Assembly: GCA_916700875.1 (NCBI GenBank)
Contig: CAKAKS010000072.1
Span: forward strand, 38,954,614-39,018,613
Direction: 5' to 3'
DNA: 64,000 bases
From: Sebastes aleutianus
Lineage: Eukaryota; Chordata; Actinopteri; Perciformes; Sebastidae
Each line of letters begins with the position of its first letter. The stretch's first letter is position 1. Of this stretch, positions 12,351 through 25,373 are shown one piece after another. The notes under the pieces were generated by a model that did no database searches, was not told where the DNA came from, and saw only the letters and a program-made list of their open reading frames with translations. The position numbers and the translations under genes are program-made.

Positions 12351-12779
12351 TAACACAACTAAATGAGTAGACAATATATTAAGATATTAAACACGTCAAT
12401 ATTTGCACATTACTTTATGATAGCGCACTCATATTTACCATTGATTATACATGGCATGTTCTAATCACACAGTTAACATATGATGACACATGATGACTGG
12501 CACTGCCACTGACAGAACACGAGAAAAACAAGCAGTCAGAAGCAGACAAACAGAACAGCACCACGGTGCCAAAGAATGACGCCATCTTGGATCAACACCA
12601 TATGGTGTCACATATTCATAGAGCATGCTGCAGCAATGTGGCTCGTGCTTGTATGTGTGCTGTGTTAACATACGATGCAAGGCTCCTGAATGAAAATTGA
12701 ATTGCTAATCATGGTGGTGCAGGGTGGTACTGTAACATGTCCAATACATTTGTGTTGTGTTTGCATGTGTATTTATATC

Positions 12780-12960
12780 CATCTATCCATATCTGTAACC
12801 GCTTATCCTGTTCAGGTTGTTGGGGGGGTACACCATGGACAAGTCGCCAGACTATCACACACAGGGCAACTCCACATAGAAGGGCCCCAAACCGGGTTTG
12901 AACCTGCGAACCACTGCACCACCGTGCAGCCTGATACTGTGTCCATACACTCTAAATTAG
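12780..12960. repeat. interspersed repeat with CCGCTTATCC and GTACACC modules
   Basis: Matches a widespread teleost repeat: ACCGCTTATCCTGTTC, GGGGTACACCATGGACAAGT, CGCCAGACTATCACA, CAACTCCACATAGAAGG, ACCACTGCACCACCGTGCAG. Internally shortened. Likely the 3' region of a LINE, from memory. Confidence 0.65.
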
Positions 12961-12969
12961 GTGGCAACC

Positions 12970-13400
12970 TCCAGTTCTGAAAAGTGAAGCCAATAAAGAA
13001 GTGCATTCTTTCTAACAGCCAGCAGGGGGCGACTCCTCTGGTTGCTAAAAGAAGTCTGATTGTATAGAAGTCTCTGAAAAAATGAGCCTACTTCTCACTT
13101 GATTTATTACCTCAGTAAACATTGTAAACATGAGTTTATGGTCTTAATCGCTAGTTTCAAGTTTTCTTCAATACAGCATGATGTTCATTCAGTAAATGAT
13201 GGTCCCATTTAGAGTCAGATAGACCATAAAGCAGTTGTCCATGTTTTCGTCGTGCAACTTTAAAAGTATGTTTTCAGCTCATCAAAGCTACTGTAACATT
13301 TTGGACGCTTAAAAATGTCTTATTCAACGTTTGGTTGTACTTAGCTCCACCCTCTCCTGTCACTCCTTGGTGCAAAAAAAACAAGATGACGACGGCCAAA
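12970..13400 (+). repeat. interspersed repeat R4
   Basis: AACAGCCAGCAGGGGGCGAC, CTACTTCTCACTTGATTTAT, TACAGCATGATGTTCATTCA and GGTTGTACTTAGCTCCACCC. Inverted relative to the copy at 45240-45905. It lacks the CATCTTGG minisatellite seen in the 42.5-kb and 45.3-kb copies. Confidence 0.85.
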
Positions 13401-14319
13401 ATGACGAACTTGAGGCTTTAAAACAGTAGTCCACAAACCAATGGGAGATGTAACAGTGATTATGCGCACCTCTAAATGTGAAAACAAAAGTTAAATACAC
13501 ACTTTCCTCTAAATGCTACTGTTTACACTGCATATTTAATGCAATGAGTGATCGACACAAAGTAAATGAAGCGTTTTATTTACTACATCTTAGTCTGTTG
13601 CGTGCATATGTGTTTGCTCAGTGTGTGTTTGGGTGCACATGTTGTCATATGCACTAATTAGTTTAATTGGAAGAGGATGCATTAGGTTATTGAGTTAATG
13701 ATCCTGAATAGTTTTTGACACTAAGCGTGTAGTAAATGAAGCCTGGGAAGCCGTCTGGTATCATATAGCACCAACTGTCTAAACAGATGTGTGTGCATTC
13801 GTGGCTCATTATTCCCGGATAAAGCCATAAAGTCATATAACTGATATAGAATATAAATGCATACTGGTAATTTCTTTCCAGGTCATTTTATTTCCCCTTG
13901 ATCAGAACTGTGAATCTTTGTCAGTTCAGTCCAGTTTCTGTAAACTCTAATTACTTTCCCCGGTAAATTTAAACCTGGCACAGTAGTAAGTTTTTTTAAC
14001 ACTTTCATGAACTTGATGTAAAAATCATCAGAAGTGAGAACTAAAATGTATTTTTATTAAAATGAGGTGGATTACTACTTACAGGCTGTCTCCCAGAGTA
14101 CTGAATATTTCCCTTACATCTATTTAAATGCCCCCCGGGTGTCATACGTTCACTTTGATGATGGATGCACTTTGACTGAGTAGTATAACTGGAAGATGGG
14201 GTCAAAACTTCAATTAAAACTCAAGGCCCCCAATGCTTCCAATGTGTTATATACCCATAAAAACATGGATAAAAGTTGCTTCAAATAAATTGGCCAACCA
14301 AAACAGAAATGTAAAGTGG

Positions 14320-15362
14320 TGGACACACTTCCCGCATGAGGCTCGCGTGCCGGGTGCGTGGCGTGTTGTTTTTTATTTTGGCGTCCATGTTAACAGGTTA
14401 GACTGGACACACTGCCCACATGAGACGCGTGTCTCACGAGCGTCTATTTTATAGAATAGAAGGCTCACCTATTTTACACGCGAGCCGCTCGCGTCTCAGC
14501 TGCGTGTCCCAGCAGCAACAGACAGTGAAGGTGATCTATTGACAGTATATGGACATCATATCAGCTACATAATACAGTTTACATGTCTAGACATCTGTAG
14601 AATATGTCACAGACAGTGAAGGTGATCTATTGACAGTATATTAACATCATACCAGCAAGACTTTACTACAGTTTCGAGGCCTATCTGTAGAATATGTTAC
14701 GGAGATGAAAAAAAGTAAAGTTAAGTAAACTTGTTTTTAAATCAACACTTCCTGCTTTCATTTCAAAATAAAAGCAGTCAGGCGTTTTTTCTATAGACAG
14801 AATCCCTTCATTTGTTAACACGAGGCTTTTATTCTGAAATATGAGCATTCAGTGCTGTGGAACACGCAGTCACTTTGAGAGCTCCAAGAATTGATAAAGT
14901 TTGGGGTTTAAATCAACACTTCCTGCTTTCATTTCGAAATAAAAGCCCTAAAGCGGGTTTTCTTTGCACAGAATTCCTTCATTTGTTAACACAAGGCTTT
15001 TATTCTGAAATATGTGCCGGACAGTGATGTGGAACAAGCAGTGACTTGGAAAGCATCATAAATGAATACAGTACGGAGTTTTAATTGTGGATTATTACTA
15101 TTATTTACTAATTACCACACGATTCTGAACCTTTCTCTGTCTAAAATAAATATAAATTATATTTATCATGAAGTTAAATGGCCATTAAAAGACAAACTCT
15201 ATGCAGAAAGAAAGGGCTGGCAGCAGCAGCAGAAACACAGCTGACAGGCAGCCGACAAGCAGCCGACACGCAGCCAACAAGCGTCTAGTGTGAACACCAG
15301 ACTCCTGCATCACGCGGCCACCATGCGACGTAGACGCAACGCGAGCCTCATGTGCCCGAGGC
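14320..15362. mobile_element. non-autonomous TIR element with internal tandem duplications
   Basis: Ends are inverted: GCATGAGGCTCGCGTGC at 14334 against ACGCAACGCGAGCCTCATGT near 15333-15352. The left end is itself repeated (TGGACACACTKCCCRCATGA at ~14321 and ~14404). Inside are two tandem pairs: a CAGACAGTGAAGGTGATCTA unit at ~14519 and ~14612, and a CTTCCTGCTTTCATTTC unit at ~14747 and ~14920. No transposase. Superfamily unknown. Confidence 0.7.
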
Positions 15363-15568
15363 TTAGGTCATGGTTCCTACTGTATGTCATTTTCTCTTGG
15401 ATAATGCAGCTAACTTGTTGAAAGACTACTCTGCGAAGAAGTGATCTTCTACTAACACATTGAGAGTTAGATGTAAATATCCATCATTTTAATCTGTGTT
15501 AAGTGAGTAAATTGGGTTTAGGTTTAGTACACGTTTAGCCTAGCTTAGCACAAACACTGGAAGCAGAG

Positions 15569-16655
15569 GGAAATGTGTGCTAATTTGCAGATATTTCCAG
15601 AACAGAAATATGAAGGTTCAAAAGTATTGTTTAACATTGTCGACACATTAGAGTCAAATGTTTTTACCAAAGGGACTGTTGGATTTCTCTTTGTCTCACT
15701 CCATAAATCAGAAAATACTGTCAACGGCCATACAAGAAATACATTTTCACTATGTTTTTATGAATGAAATGTTCAGGCTATGAATGATATATGATCAAAC
15801 CCCTATCTAAATTCCTCCAGAATATAGATAGGAATGGAACTGTAAAGTTTGGTAGATGTTGGTGATACTGAAATGGAGATTTCTGGCTCAGAGTCTGAGA
15901 AAATACTCTTTTTGAGAAAACAGTCTTTAAACATATGGATTGTAAAATTCCATACATTTGAAAGAAACTACAGGTGAATACAGTAAAGATAACTAATCAA
16001 TATCACCATAAAACTTCTCCAGTTCATTACTGACATTTAGACAATTATTTTTGTGTTGCAAAATTTCTGAAATGGTATGTTTAAATATGCAAATGAGGCA
16101 TTTTCTTAATAAATGTGTGCTAATTTGCAGACATTTTCAGAACAAAAATATGAACATCAGGGTTCAATATTCTTGTTTAATATTGTCGACACATTAGAGT
16201 CAAATGATTTTACAAAAGGAACTGTTGGATATCTCTTTGTATCACTCCATAAATAACTCCAGAAAATACTGTCAACAGCCATAAAAAAAAAATCAATCTT
16301 CACCATGTTTTTATGAATGAAATGTTCAGGGTATAAATGATATATGAACAAACCCCTCTGTAAAAACCTTCAGAATATAGATAGGAAGAAAACTGGAAAG
16401 TTTGGTGGTGATGTAAGCGCTACTGAAGTAGAGACTTCTGGCTCAGAGTCTGAGAGAAAACAGACTTTAAAGATATGGGTTGTAAAATTCACTACATTCT
16501 GAAGAAACTACAAGTGAAGAGGATAAAAAAATAACTAATAGATAGCACCTCAAATATTCCCCAGTTGATTGCTTACATTAAGACTATTTTTTTTTGTATT
16601 AACTTTTCTGAAATGTTATGTTTAAATATGCAAATTATGCATTATCTAATGCTAA
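15569..16655. repeat. 541-bp tandem duplication of an unclassified repeat (R2)
   Basis: Unit 1 is about 15569-16109 and unit 2 about 16110-16655. Both begin GTGTGCTAATTTGCAGA and run through ACACATTAGAGTCAAATG, GATATATGA, GGCTCAGAGTCTGAGA and GTTTAAATATGCAAAT. A third, shorter copy lies at 20455-20775. Short ORFs in it are not conserved between units. Confidence 0.88.
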
Positions 16656-16972
16656 TCTACAGACACAAATAGACAAAGTAGTCAAATAAACACCTAGATG
16701 TGTATGTTGGATGTAGTGTCTCACCTTAATATTTTATGAATATGGAAATTATTGTGTAATACTTATACTATATACTTCTAGCAAGTAGATTCAAGCAGGC
16801 TGTAGCTACTTACCGACGGAAATATTGGGAAACACTGGACACCTTTAATAGAGCTCGGTCAGCCAATTTCCCTTCAGTGTTTGTTCTAAGTGAGAACAAA
16901 CATCCCTGCTGTACTTAATGCACAGACATGAAACTAATATTAATTGCTTAAATTTAACTCCCAGTAAGAATT

Positions 16973-17512
16973 AGGGCTGTCAATCGATTAAAATATTTAA
17001 TTAATCACATTTTTTTTCTGTTCAAAATGTACATTAAAGGGAGATTTGTCAAGTATTTAATACTCTTATCAACATGGGAGTTGACAAATATGCTGCTTTT
17101 ATGCAAATGTATGTATATATTTATTATTACAAATCAATTAACAACACAAAACAATGACAGATATTGCCCAGAAACCCTCACAGGTACTGCATTTAGCGTA
17201 AAATAATGTGCTCCAATCATAACATGGCAAACTGCAGCCCAACAGGCAACAACAGCTGTCAGTGTGTCAGTGTGCTGACTTGACTATGACTTGCCCCAAA
17301 CTGCATGTGATTATCATAAAGTGGGCATGTCTGTAAAGGGGAGACTCGTGGGTACCCATAGAACCCATTTACATTCACATATCTGGAGGTCAGAGGTCAA
17401 GGGACCCTTTTGAAAATGGCCATGATGTTTTTTCCTTGTGTTAATGCGTCAAAGAAACTATTGCCGTTAAAATGAATTTACGTTTACGCGTTATTATCGT
17501 GTTAACGACCTT
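16973..17512 (+). repeat. interspersed repeat R3 with TAGGGCTGTCAA end
   Basis: Starts AGGGCTGTCAATCGATTAAA and ends TTATCGTGTTAACGAC. It holds AACTGCAGCCCAACAGGCAA and GAGGTCAGAGGTCAAGGGAC, also present at 30725-31165. A near full-length inverted relative lies at 47397-48262. Probably a non-autonomous DNA transposon. Confidence 0.8.
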
Positions 17513-17808
17513 GTGACTTCTCTCCATCAGCACTTATTTTCATATTTACCTGGTTCAGTGTTTACAAAGTTGAGACCTTAAAAAACAGTCCAGTTTTCTG
17601 GGACTACTCGACCGTTTACTCTCCCGCTGTGTATTTTATTTCACAGTGGTATCAAAGTCAGAGGCTGACACATGACGTGTGTAGAGTCTAACAGGAAGTG
17701 ATGGAGGAGAACATGTAGGGGAAGAGGGATGAGGAGGTAATGTGACCGTTACAGCTTCAGCAGGCAGATGGCTTTCATCTTTGACAAGATATTCACATGT
17801 CCGTGCAT

Positions 17809-17811
<3 letters not shown>

Positions 17812-17891
<80 letters not shown>
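17812..17891. repeat. (CA)40 microsatellite
   Basis: Uninterrupted CA run of 80 bp. The 125-aa and 69-aa minus-strand ORFs and the 63-aa plus ORF across it are translations of the repeat. Confidence 0.98.
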
Positions 17892-17893
<2 letters not shown>

Positions 17894-18529
17894 GGACATG
17901 TGTATGAGTATCTGTACCCAGCTGGAGGTGTAACAGTAGCTCATTAGAGCTCTGATGCCACACAACACACTGCAGGAATGTGAGAATGGAAAAAAAAAAC
18001 ACTCAGAGGACAAAACAAATAGTGAAGAAATAAAGAGAAGAAAAATAATTTCAGCAATAAAGGAGGAGATTTAAGAGAGAGTTTGTGAGGTGGAAAATAA
18101 AGAGTAGGACATGAGGGAAAAGGTAAAGACTAGGGAGACGAGTGCGTCAGAGCCGTTGTAAATGAGTGTGAGTCTCACTCGTCTTGTGTGCATGTGTGTA
18201 TCTTCTCTGACTTGCAAACCACTTCTGGGACACAAGATCTACTGCATCCATTAATCTCATTTTAATAATTAATGCCATCTCCTCCAGAAGGAGTTTGGTC
18301 TGGACTGTGAGACATTTAGTGCTCTCCGGTAATTGCCGTATTAGTTTATTCTCGCCTTTTAGGCCAGTGAGCAGCCAGAAGAGTGGTGCCCTGAATGTGC
18401 AATATCTATTTAGTTAGTTCCATCATTTAGCTATTCTGCTGCCTGGATCACCAATTAAATACCTTATATATGCTGCACCTAATGTGACTAAAAGCAGATT
18501 TACTTTAATGCTGGTGAGCTGTAATATGA

Positions 18530-18563
<34 letters not shown>

Positions 18564-18769
18564 TTGTAAGTGTCTGCATGAAGCAGATAAACAACTATGA
18601 TTTAGAGCTTTTATTAATAAATCTGGCCGGTGAAATTGAGAGAATAGCTGCTGATTTTTCAGCGTTCATTAGCCACATGTGCCTGCAGGTGAAATGTTTT
18701 CTTTCTTTCTACAAACAGTTTATTAGCAGTGTTTTTGCTCATTTTTAGCCATGTTAGCATCGTGGTGCT

Positions 18770-18990
18770 AAATATGGTGATATCAGTATATCGGTTGGTC
18801 CTTTCAACATTTATTGGATGGATTGCCATACAATTACGTGCAGCAATTTATGTTCTTCAGGGGACAACTTGACTTTTCCTCAAACGCCATCATTCATTTG
18901 TTGTGAATTGTCTTGACAGCTATTGGATGGATTGGATAAATCTGGTGCAGACATTAATGCTCCCCAGAGGAGGAATTGTAATAACGTTGG
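18770..18990 (+). repeat. interspersed repeat, left half, interrupted by R1
   Basis: TATTGGATGGATTGCCATAC, CAGACATTAATGCTCCCCAG and GGAATTGTAATAACG are parts of a common fish repeat. It continues at 19505 with GTGACTTTTCTTCTAGCGCC. Confidence 0.75.
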
Positions 18991-19504
18991 CTGGCTGGTC
19001 TCGTACACTGTTTGTAGCTATGCCTACGAAAAGTAATGCACTGTAATGCGTATGTATCCAACGAAATCAATGTGTGTAATTCATGAATCGTGAACCAGGA
19101 AATATCGGCCAAAGAGAGGCGAACGCTGCGTAGCGAGGAGGTCGAGTTGGATGGGTGGGTCTAAAAATACTATACTATAAACTATATACTATACTAAATA
19201 ATACTTAAGCAACGGCACTTTCGGAGTTACTTTAAGCCAAACCATGATCTTATCCTAAGCCTAACTAAATTGTTTTGTTCCCTAATCCTAACCAAGTCGA
19301 TCTTTTCCTAAGACAAACTAAGTATTTTTCTTACCTAAAACCTAAGGACGTTTTTTTCCTGTGAAGACGGAAGTTTATTTAGAAAAGACTGTATGCATGT
19401 AACGAGCGGAAATAGACACGTGTTGCTGGACATTCGTAAGAAAACCAACAAAAAAGGAGGAATTAGTTTTTGTTAAAATATCATACAAACCGTTGTGTGA
19501 GAAT
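18991..19504 (+). mobile_element. R1 MITE, apparently full-length (about 510 bp)
   Basis: Left end TCTCGTACACTGTTTGTAG and right end (reverse) TCTCACACAACGGTTTGTAT are imperfect inverted repeats. ACGTTG flanks both sides (18984-18989 and 19505-19510) as a probable target duplication. Inside are GTCGAGTTGGATGGGTGGGT and AAGTTTATTTAGAAAAGACT. No ORF of note. It sits inside another repeat. Confidence 0.78.
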
Positions 19505-19750
19505 ACGTTGAGTTTGGTGACTTTTCTTCTAGCGCCATCATCAGGTCAAAGTTTGTCCAAATACTTTCCTTAATAATCAAATACCTGCTAAACAAATACC
19601 TGTCAGCCTCACCTATACCTTGTGTTTAATGCTAATTAGCAAATGTGAGCAGGCTAACACACTAAACTAAGGTGTTGAACATGGTAAACTTTATACCTGC
19701 TAAACATCTGCATGTTAGTGTTTGTCATTGTGAGCGTATGGCTGGACACT
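19505..19750 (+). repeat. interspersed repeat, right half
   Basis: GCGCCATCATCAGGTCAAAG, GTGTTTAATGCTAATTAGCA, ACACTAAACTAAGGTG, TAAACATCTGCATGTTAGTG. Continues the repeat broken at 18990. Confidence 0.75.
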
Positions 19751-20024
19751 CGCTGTACAAAACCAATAAAAGTAGCTGTATTTTTAATTTATCTTATTAA
19801 TCTTGTACTTCAATCAATAAACAGACATAATGTATTGTGCTCACACTCTGATGATGGAGTACAGTGTTTGACACCGACTGAATGTGTCGCTGCACCATAG
19901 CAAAATAATTAACACTGTTGTGAACACCACGTTCACCATGTTGGTTTCTCGAGTCACTGAGAGGAGAAAACATAACCTGCGACTTCGCCTGTCAATGAGA
20001 AACACATCTACCGTGTGTTTCCAA

Positions 20025-20310
20025 GACCCGTACTACCATACCATTTAGAAAATGATTTAGTATGTCCCAACACATAGTATGTCAAATGCAGTATGCTGAA
20101 AATACCAGGATGTCCTACTACATCCGGTCACATTTTGCAGTATGCAAGCCAGCATGCTTTTCTGGCTATTCTGACCCACAATCCTCTGCACAGCAAGAGG
20201 GAAGCTTATGGTGCAATGTTATGATGAAGTAGTATGTTCCGATTTAATGCATATTACACGCAACAGTACGTACTTAGTAAGGGCAGCTCTAGTATGTACT
20301 AAAAGTAAAA
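20025..20310. repeat. AGTATG-rich interspersed repeat
   Basis: Many AGTATGT/GTATGC motifs, with ACATAGTATGTCAAATGCAG, GGATGTCCTACTACATCCGG and AGTATGTACTAAAAGTAAAA. Resembles a common fish repeat from memory. Confidence 0.5.
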
Positions 20311-20454
20311 TGAATAACTATGAGATATAGAATGCAACCTTAGTTTCCTTTTCCGTTTGAGTTTGATCCTAAAAGTGAGCTCTGAAATGCAGAAATCTCA
20401 GCGAGTAATGAGTGGGTCACCTTCTCATCCCAACTCGTCACATACGACCGCACA

Positions 20455-20775
20455 TTTCCAGAACAGAAATCTGAACATTGGATAAAGCCAGGTTCAAAAG
20501 TATTGTTTAATATTGTCAACACATTAGAGTCAAATGTTTTTACAAAAGGAACTGTTGGATATATCTTTGTATCACTCCGTAAATCAGAAAATACTGTCAA
20601 CGGCCATAAAAGAAATCAATTCTCACCATTTTTTATGAATGAAATGTTCATGCTATGAATGATATATTAACAACCCCCTCTGTACAAACCTTCAACATAT
20701 AGATAAGAATGAAACTGGAAAGTTCAGTGAATGTAAGTGTTACTGAAGTGGAGATTTCTGGCCGCTTTGTCACGT
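20455..20775. repeat. R2 repeat, third copy
   Basis: TTTCCAGAACAGAAATCTGA, ACATTAGAGTCAAATGTTTT, AGAAAATACTGTCAACGGCC, ending GTGGAGATTTCTGGC. Same orientation as the tandem pair about 4 kb upstream. Confidence 0.85.
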
Positions 20776-20935
20776 TTATTTTTCGGCATCAAAACCACTT
20801 TAGTTACCCGTGGCGTCACTCTGGGATCAGGCAACAAAACCACTATAGTTAAGTCTAGGAAAGAAATACACGGTTGGGCATAAAACTGCTATGTTTGTAC
20901 AGTGAAAAGGCCCGGTGCGTCTCTTTTTACACTCC
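20776..20935 (-). repeat. R1-like module
   Basis: GGCAACAAAACCACTATAGT, AGGAAAGAAATACACGGTTG. Matches the module at 37440-37540 and 59420-59480 in the same orientation. Confidence 0.55.
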
Positions 20936-22037
20936 CGCCGCACTATCTCAGAGGTAATGGAGCGCCCGGTGCTTTTCATACCTTCTGCGACGGTATCAGC
21001 TGCAATTGTTCATTTAAATAAGTCCTAGCAACATTTGCATATATTTATGGAAAGTATTATTACTAGTACTATTGTCATTTCATTGTGTCTTTTGTTCTGA
21101 TATTTCAGTGTTTTTTATATTGTTCTTGTGGCCTTCTTTTTGCTGGGTCCTGATCCCAGTAAGCCTTGGAGTACTCTTTGTCATGTTTTTGTTGTGTCTG
21201 TCTTTTGTCTGTGCTCTACTGCTTAATTTATTGTCAATATGGATGCCATCCTCTATTTTTGCTGCAAAACAAATCTACCTACAGGTGCAAAAAAAGTCAC
21301 CTGAACCTGAACCTGTATCAAACGTCGATGGCCATGACAAAACTTCGGTATTTGACGCCCTGGCAATGAGATCGGGCTGGATGCACTAAGCAACAACCTC
21401 ATCAAATATTGATTGTGGTCATTTGCGATTGTAAATTCCACTTTGGATTTCGAAACAGAATTTTTCACTTAGATGTACTCATGAATCCTCCAGCTTCCTC
21501 CTCCAACCAGCAGGGAAACCCTAGAGAGAACCCCCCCCACTGCTCCACTCTGAGGACTCCACCAGAATATTTCATAATGTCAGTGTGTGACGGTTCTTTT
21601 TTGGGGGTAAAGTAAACAGCGGAGACCGAGCAGCTCCCTCAAGAGAAGAGAAGAGAAAACCCAAAAAGAGAAGGAGGATGTTTAAGATCCGGTTAAAAAT
21701 CCACATCCTCCGCCCGCCCCTTTAATGCCGCTTAGGAACAAAAGTAATCTAGTTCCTCCGTTCAAATATTCATGAAGCTGTTTGGTTAGAGAACAGTCCG
21801 AACTCAAACACAGACAAACACTAAATTTAGTTTGCTTGTGTGTGTGTGTGTGTGTGTGTAAGAGTGTGTGGGTTCACTGCTTACATAACTACACTCTTCA
21901 GGAGTGTGTGTATGTGTGTGTGTGTGTGAGTTGGGGATGTGAGTGTGTATTAGTGTGAGAAAGACAGAAAGTGTGTGTGTGTGGCCTCTGTGTTCTGATT
22001 TGACACAGTTTTGTGAGAGCCGAGAGTCGCCCCGAGC

Positions 22038-22150
<113 letters not shown>

Positions 22151-22439
22151 TGATTTTGTATTTGGGTGTGATACTGAGGTTATCTGTCTGTATATCTGCT
22201 CAGTGTGTGAAAAACTAGTATGTATCAGTGGTAATGCTTTTTATGTATGTGTTATTGTGCCCATGTGTATAATAGACTGTGTTGCAGTAATGTGTGTTTG
22301 TGTGTGTGTGTGAATGAGTGTACCAATGTGTGCAAGTATAATTGTTTGCGTATTTGTATGTGTGGTCAAAATGAGCTGTCTTATCTAAAATTGCTGCAGA
22401 AAAATTGCTCAAAATGACTGATCGCTGTTACATCCCATA

Positions 22440-22440
<1 letters not shown>

Positions 22441-22504
<64 letters not shown>
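22441..22504. repeat. (CA)32 microsatellite
   Basis: Uninterrupted CA run, 64 bp, about 290 bp after the TG/CGTG tract and of complementary composition. Confidence 0.97.
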
Positions 22505-22507
<3 letters not shown>

Positions 22508-24720
22508 AGACACCTGCCCTGTCAACGCACTACAACACAGTGATTAAATTAACAGCTGAAATGTTGCAGTACGGTTAAACTCTTTTTGTTGCCTAAACCT
22601 GAAGAAGTTGTAGTTTTGTTGCCTAAACCTAAAGAAGCTGTTTGTGTTCAAAACATGCCGTTTCATTCAGTTTTACACTTTTACAACGTAGTAGGCGTAG
22701 TAGGCCCCTAATGACCCACATCTATGGTGCTTATAGTGACTGATAACGCCTATTTAATGGCCTGATAACGGTTGAATCGGGTGAAATGGATGACGTGTTT
22801 GCTCTGTGCTCTAGAAAACAGCCTGTCAGATTAGATCATGGCCACACATTGAAGAGCGAACCTCTGTGATCACACACAGATACAAACGTATCCAAGTCCC
22901 TCTGCGAACTCCGACCTTAGTGTTCATGGTCGGTGTGTTTCACTAGCATTGGCTTTGTCTGATTTGTGCGGAGCTGTAGCAGAATCAGGGCTCCGCCGCC
23001 TCCTGTCACCACCAAGGTAATACGCTGGCATGTGGGGAGATTCATATTCCACGGCTCACTGAGTCACATCCACACCTTACGGATGCTTTGAAGCATATGC
23101 AGAGGTTTGGTCACTGAACTGAGATTTGGTTGCTGGACTGCAAAGAATAAAGCAGACCTTTGAGCTGCTGCGGTAGCGCAGGTTTCGACTTTGAAACTTT
23201 GGCCCGGTCATGTTGTTCCAGCTTCAGAATGAACTCTGAGAATGCTCTTCCAATCTGACCTTTAATTGAAGTTGGCGGTGCCTATACTTTCTTGAATCCC
23301 GGCAGAACTTTGACCTCTTGTTCATATTTTCCAACTTTGAAACCGCGCAGGATTCCACTTCAAACTGTGAAACTCCCTCTGGAACTCCAGGAAATTGGAA
23401 GATGTCTATGTTACTGTCTGTTTCACTGTTATTTTGCTGTCGAAAAAAATCTGAAGACTCCTCTCCAGGTGCGTAGGTCGAAAGGTTGAAAGCGAATAAT
23501 TGGCTGGGGCTTTTTAAACCCTTGAAAAATCACCTGGTAGGCTCTCCAACCTCTTATTGCGATGAGCTTGTTATTATGGAGTGTAGGAATATCTTGGAGT
23601 AGAATATTTGTGTGAAAGATCCGCCTCGGCTTTTTTGTACTTTTCTCTTGACAAGCCTCTACCCCCGTCTCAGCCTGAGAGCAGCTTTCTTCTGTTCAGC
23701 CAGGTATATATGCACATTGCCCTCCTCTCTCTGTCTCTCTGTCTCTGCTCCTAACGTTGTAATTATCTCTAACACTTGATAAAACCCTCAGGCTCCCTCT
23801 CTCAATCTCGTTTTATTGCCATCGTTATATTGCACTTAATCATCCCCTCGGTGCTTTACTCGCGTCGGTTTCTGATCCATCCTTCCTCGTCTCCTGTCAT
23901 CCCTCTGCTTCCACCTTTCCTCCTTCCTCCCTCCTTCTCTGCGCTCTCACTGTCTTCTTGCCATTCTCCGAGCAAAGTATGTTTCCCCCCCCGTAATGAA
24001 TTTGTCAGAAATAGGTCACATAGCAAAATGCTTCCCTCTTCTGTCTCCATTCTTCCACACCTAGTTTTACTTCAAGCTTGTTTATTCCCTCCACCTCCGA
24101 TCCCTGCTCCTTCACAAGGCTCTGCTTTCATCTCAGACGGGTGCAGGTCTAATCTCACAGCCTCTCAAGCTTGTGAACGCCTGCGTTACGACAAGATACA
24201 ATTTGATACTTCCACTACATGTGCTGAAAAGTGTATCCAGTTTCAGGGTTTATACTGTACTCACTCACTTGTGCTTTGACATCTTCCTCCATATGTGTCA
24301 AAATGAAGGAGTTTCTAATGCCAGCGCAGCACTCTGTAAAGCAGTACACCCACACACATTATTAATCGTGTTCAGCTGCAAACAAATCGATTTGTTGTCC
24401 TACAGTGTGTTTTACAGACACAGAAACAACAGGCACAGCTGCTGTTACAAAGTCTAGCGCTGACCCTTGTTTTCTTTGAATGTCTGGCTTTATTAGGTGC
24501 ACAAATTCCAGCTCATTAATTCATATTAGGCGCCGCACAGCAGGACCCTGACTGTGCGAGGGCGTGTGCACATGCTTCTGTTTTAAGCTTTTTATTTGGA
24601 ACAAACATGGAGAGAGGAGTATATTAAATCATCACAACTCAGAAGTCCAGGTGAAATTGCTCCTCTGTGATGATCACATGGGTTATAGTGGATGCTTTTT
24701 GTTTTTGCATTGGTCTAGCT

Positions 24721-25373
24721 CAGGCGTCAGCAACCTTTACTATCAAAAGAGCCATTTTAGGCAAAAAGAAAAAATCGGTCTGGAGCCGCAAAACATTTGA
24801 TCATTGTGATGAAGGTAACACAGTTTATAGTGTATAAGGCTAATGCAGTGAAGGCCAAAGTGCAAACGTACTACGGAGTATTAGGGCCACATTGATGGAA
24901 AAATATCTGAGATATCCAGAATAAAGTCATAATATAACGAGAATAAAGTTATAACTTTACGAGAAAAAAAGTTGTAATATTCAAGAATAAAGTCATGACT
25001 TAACGAAAAAAAAGTCGTAATATTATGAGAATAACGTCATAACTTTACTAGAAAAAAAGTCGTAATATTACGAGAATAAAGGCATAACTTTCCGAGAAAA
25101 AAAGTCGTAATATTACGAGAATAAAGCCATAACTTTACGAGAAAAAAAGAAAATAACACGTAAAATTACTACTTTTTAATATTATGACTTTATTCTCATA
25201 ATATTATGACTTTATTCTCGAAATCACAGATTTATTTTTTCGTACCATAGACCTACAACAATGATACATAAAAATGAAAATGTAAACAAAAAATTGTTAT
25301 TCATTTCCATTTTAAAAAAATCCACTGGAAGCCACTGGAGAGGAGCTAAAGAGCACCATGTTGCAGACCCCTG
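24721..25373. mobile_element. hAT-type MITE with 8-bp target duplication
   Basis: Ends are inverted: CAGGCGTCAGCAAC on the left and GTTGCAGACCCCTG on the right. GTCTAGCT occurs directly outside both ends (24713-24720 and 25374-25381), a perfect 8-bp duplication as expected for hAT. The interior has about six ~45-bp repeats of TCGTAATATTACGAGAATAA and ACTTTACGAGAAAAAAAG, plus an inverted stretch (TTATGACTTTATTCTC). No transposase. It ends 81 bp before the S4 exon. Confidence 0.93.

Noticed and set aside
17636..18013. 125-aa frame with a CVCVCV core
   Set aside because: Produced by the (CA)40 microsatellite.
23776..24279. 167-aa plus-strand frame, considered as an upstream channel exon
   Set aside because: No CaV3 IS1-IS3 motif; Ser/Pro/Leu bias from CT-rich DNA.
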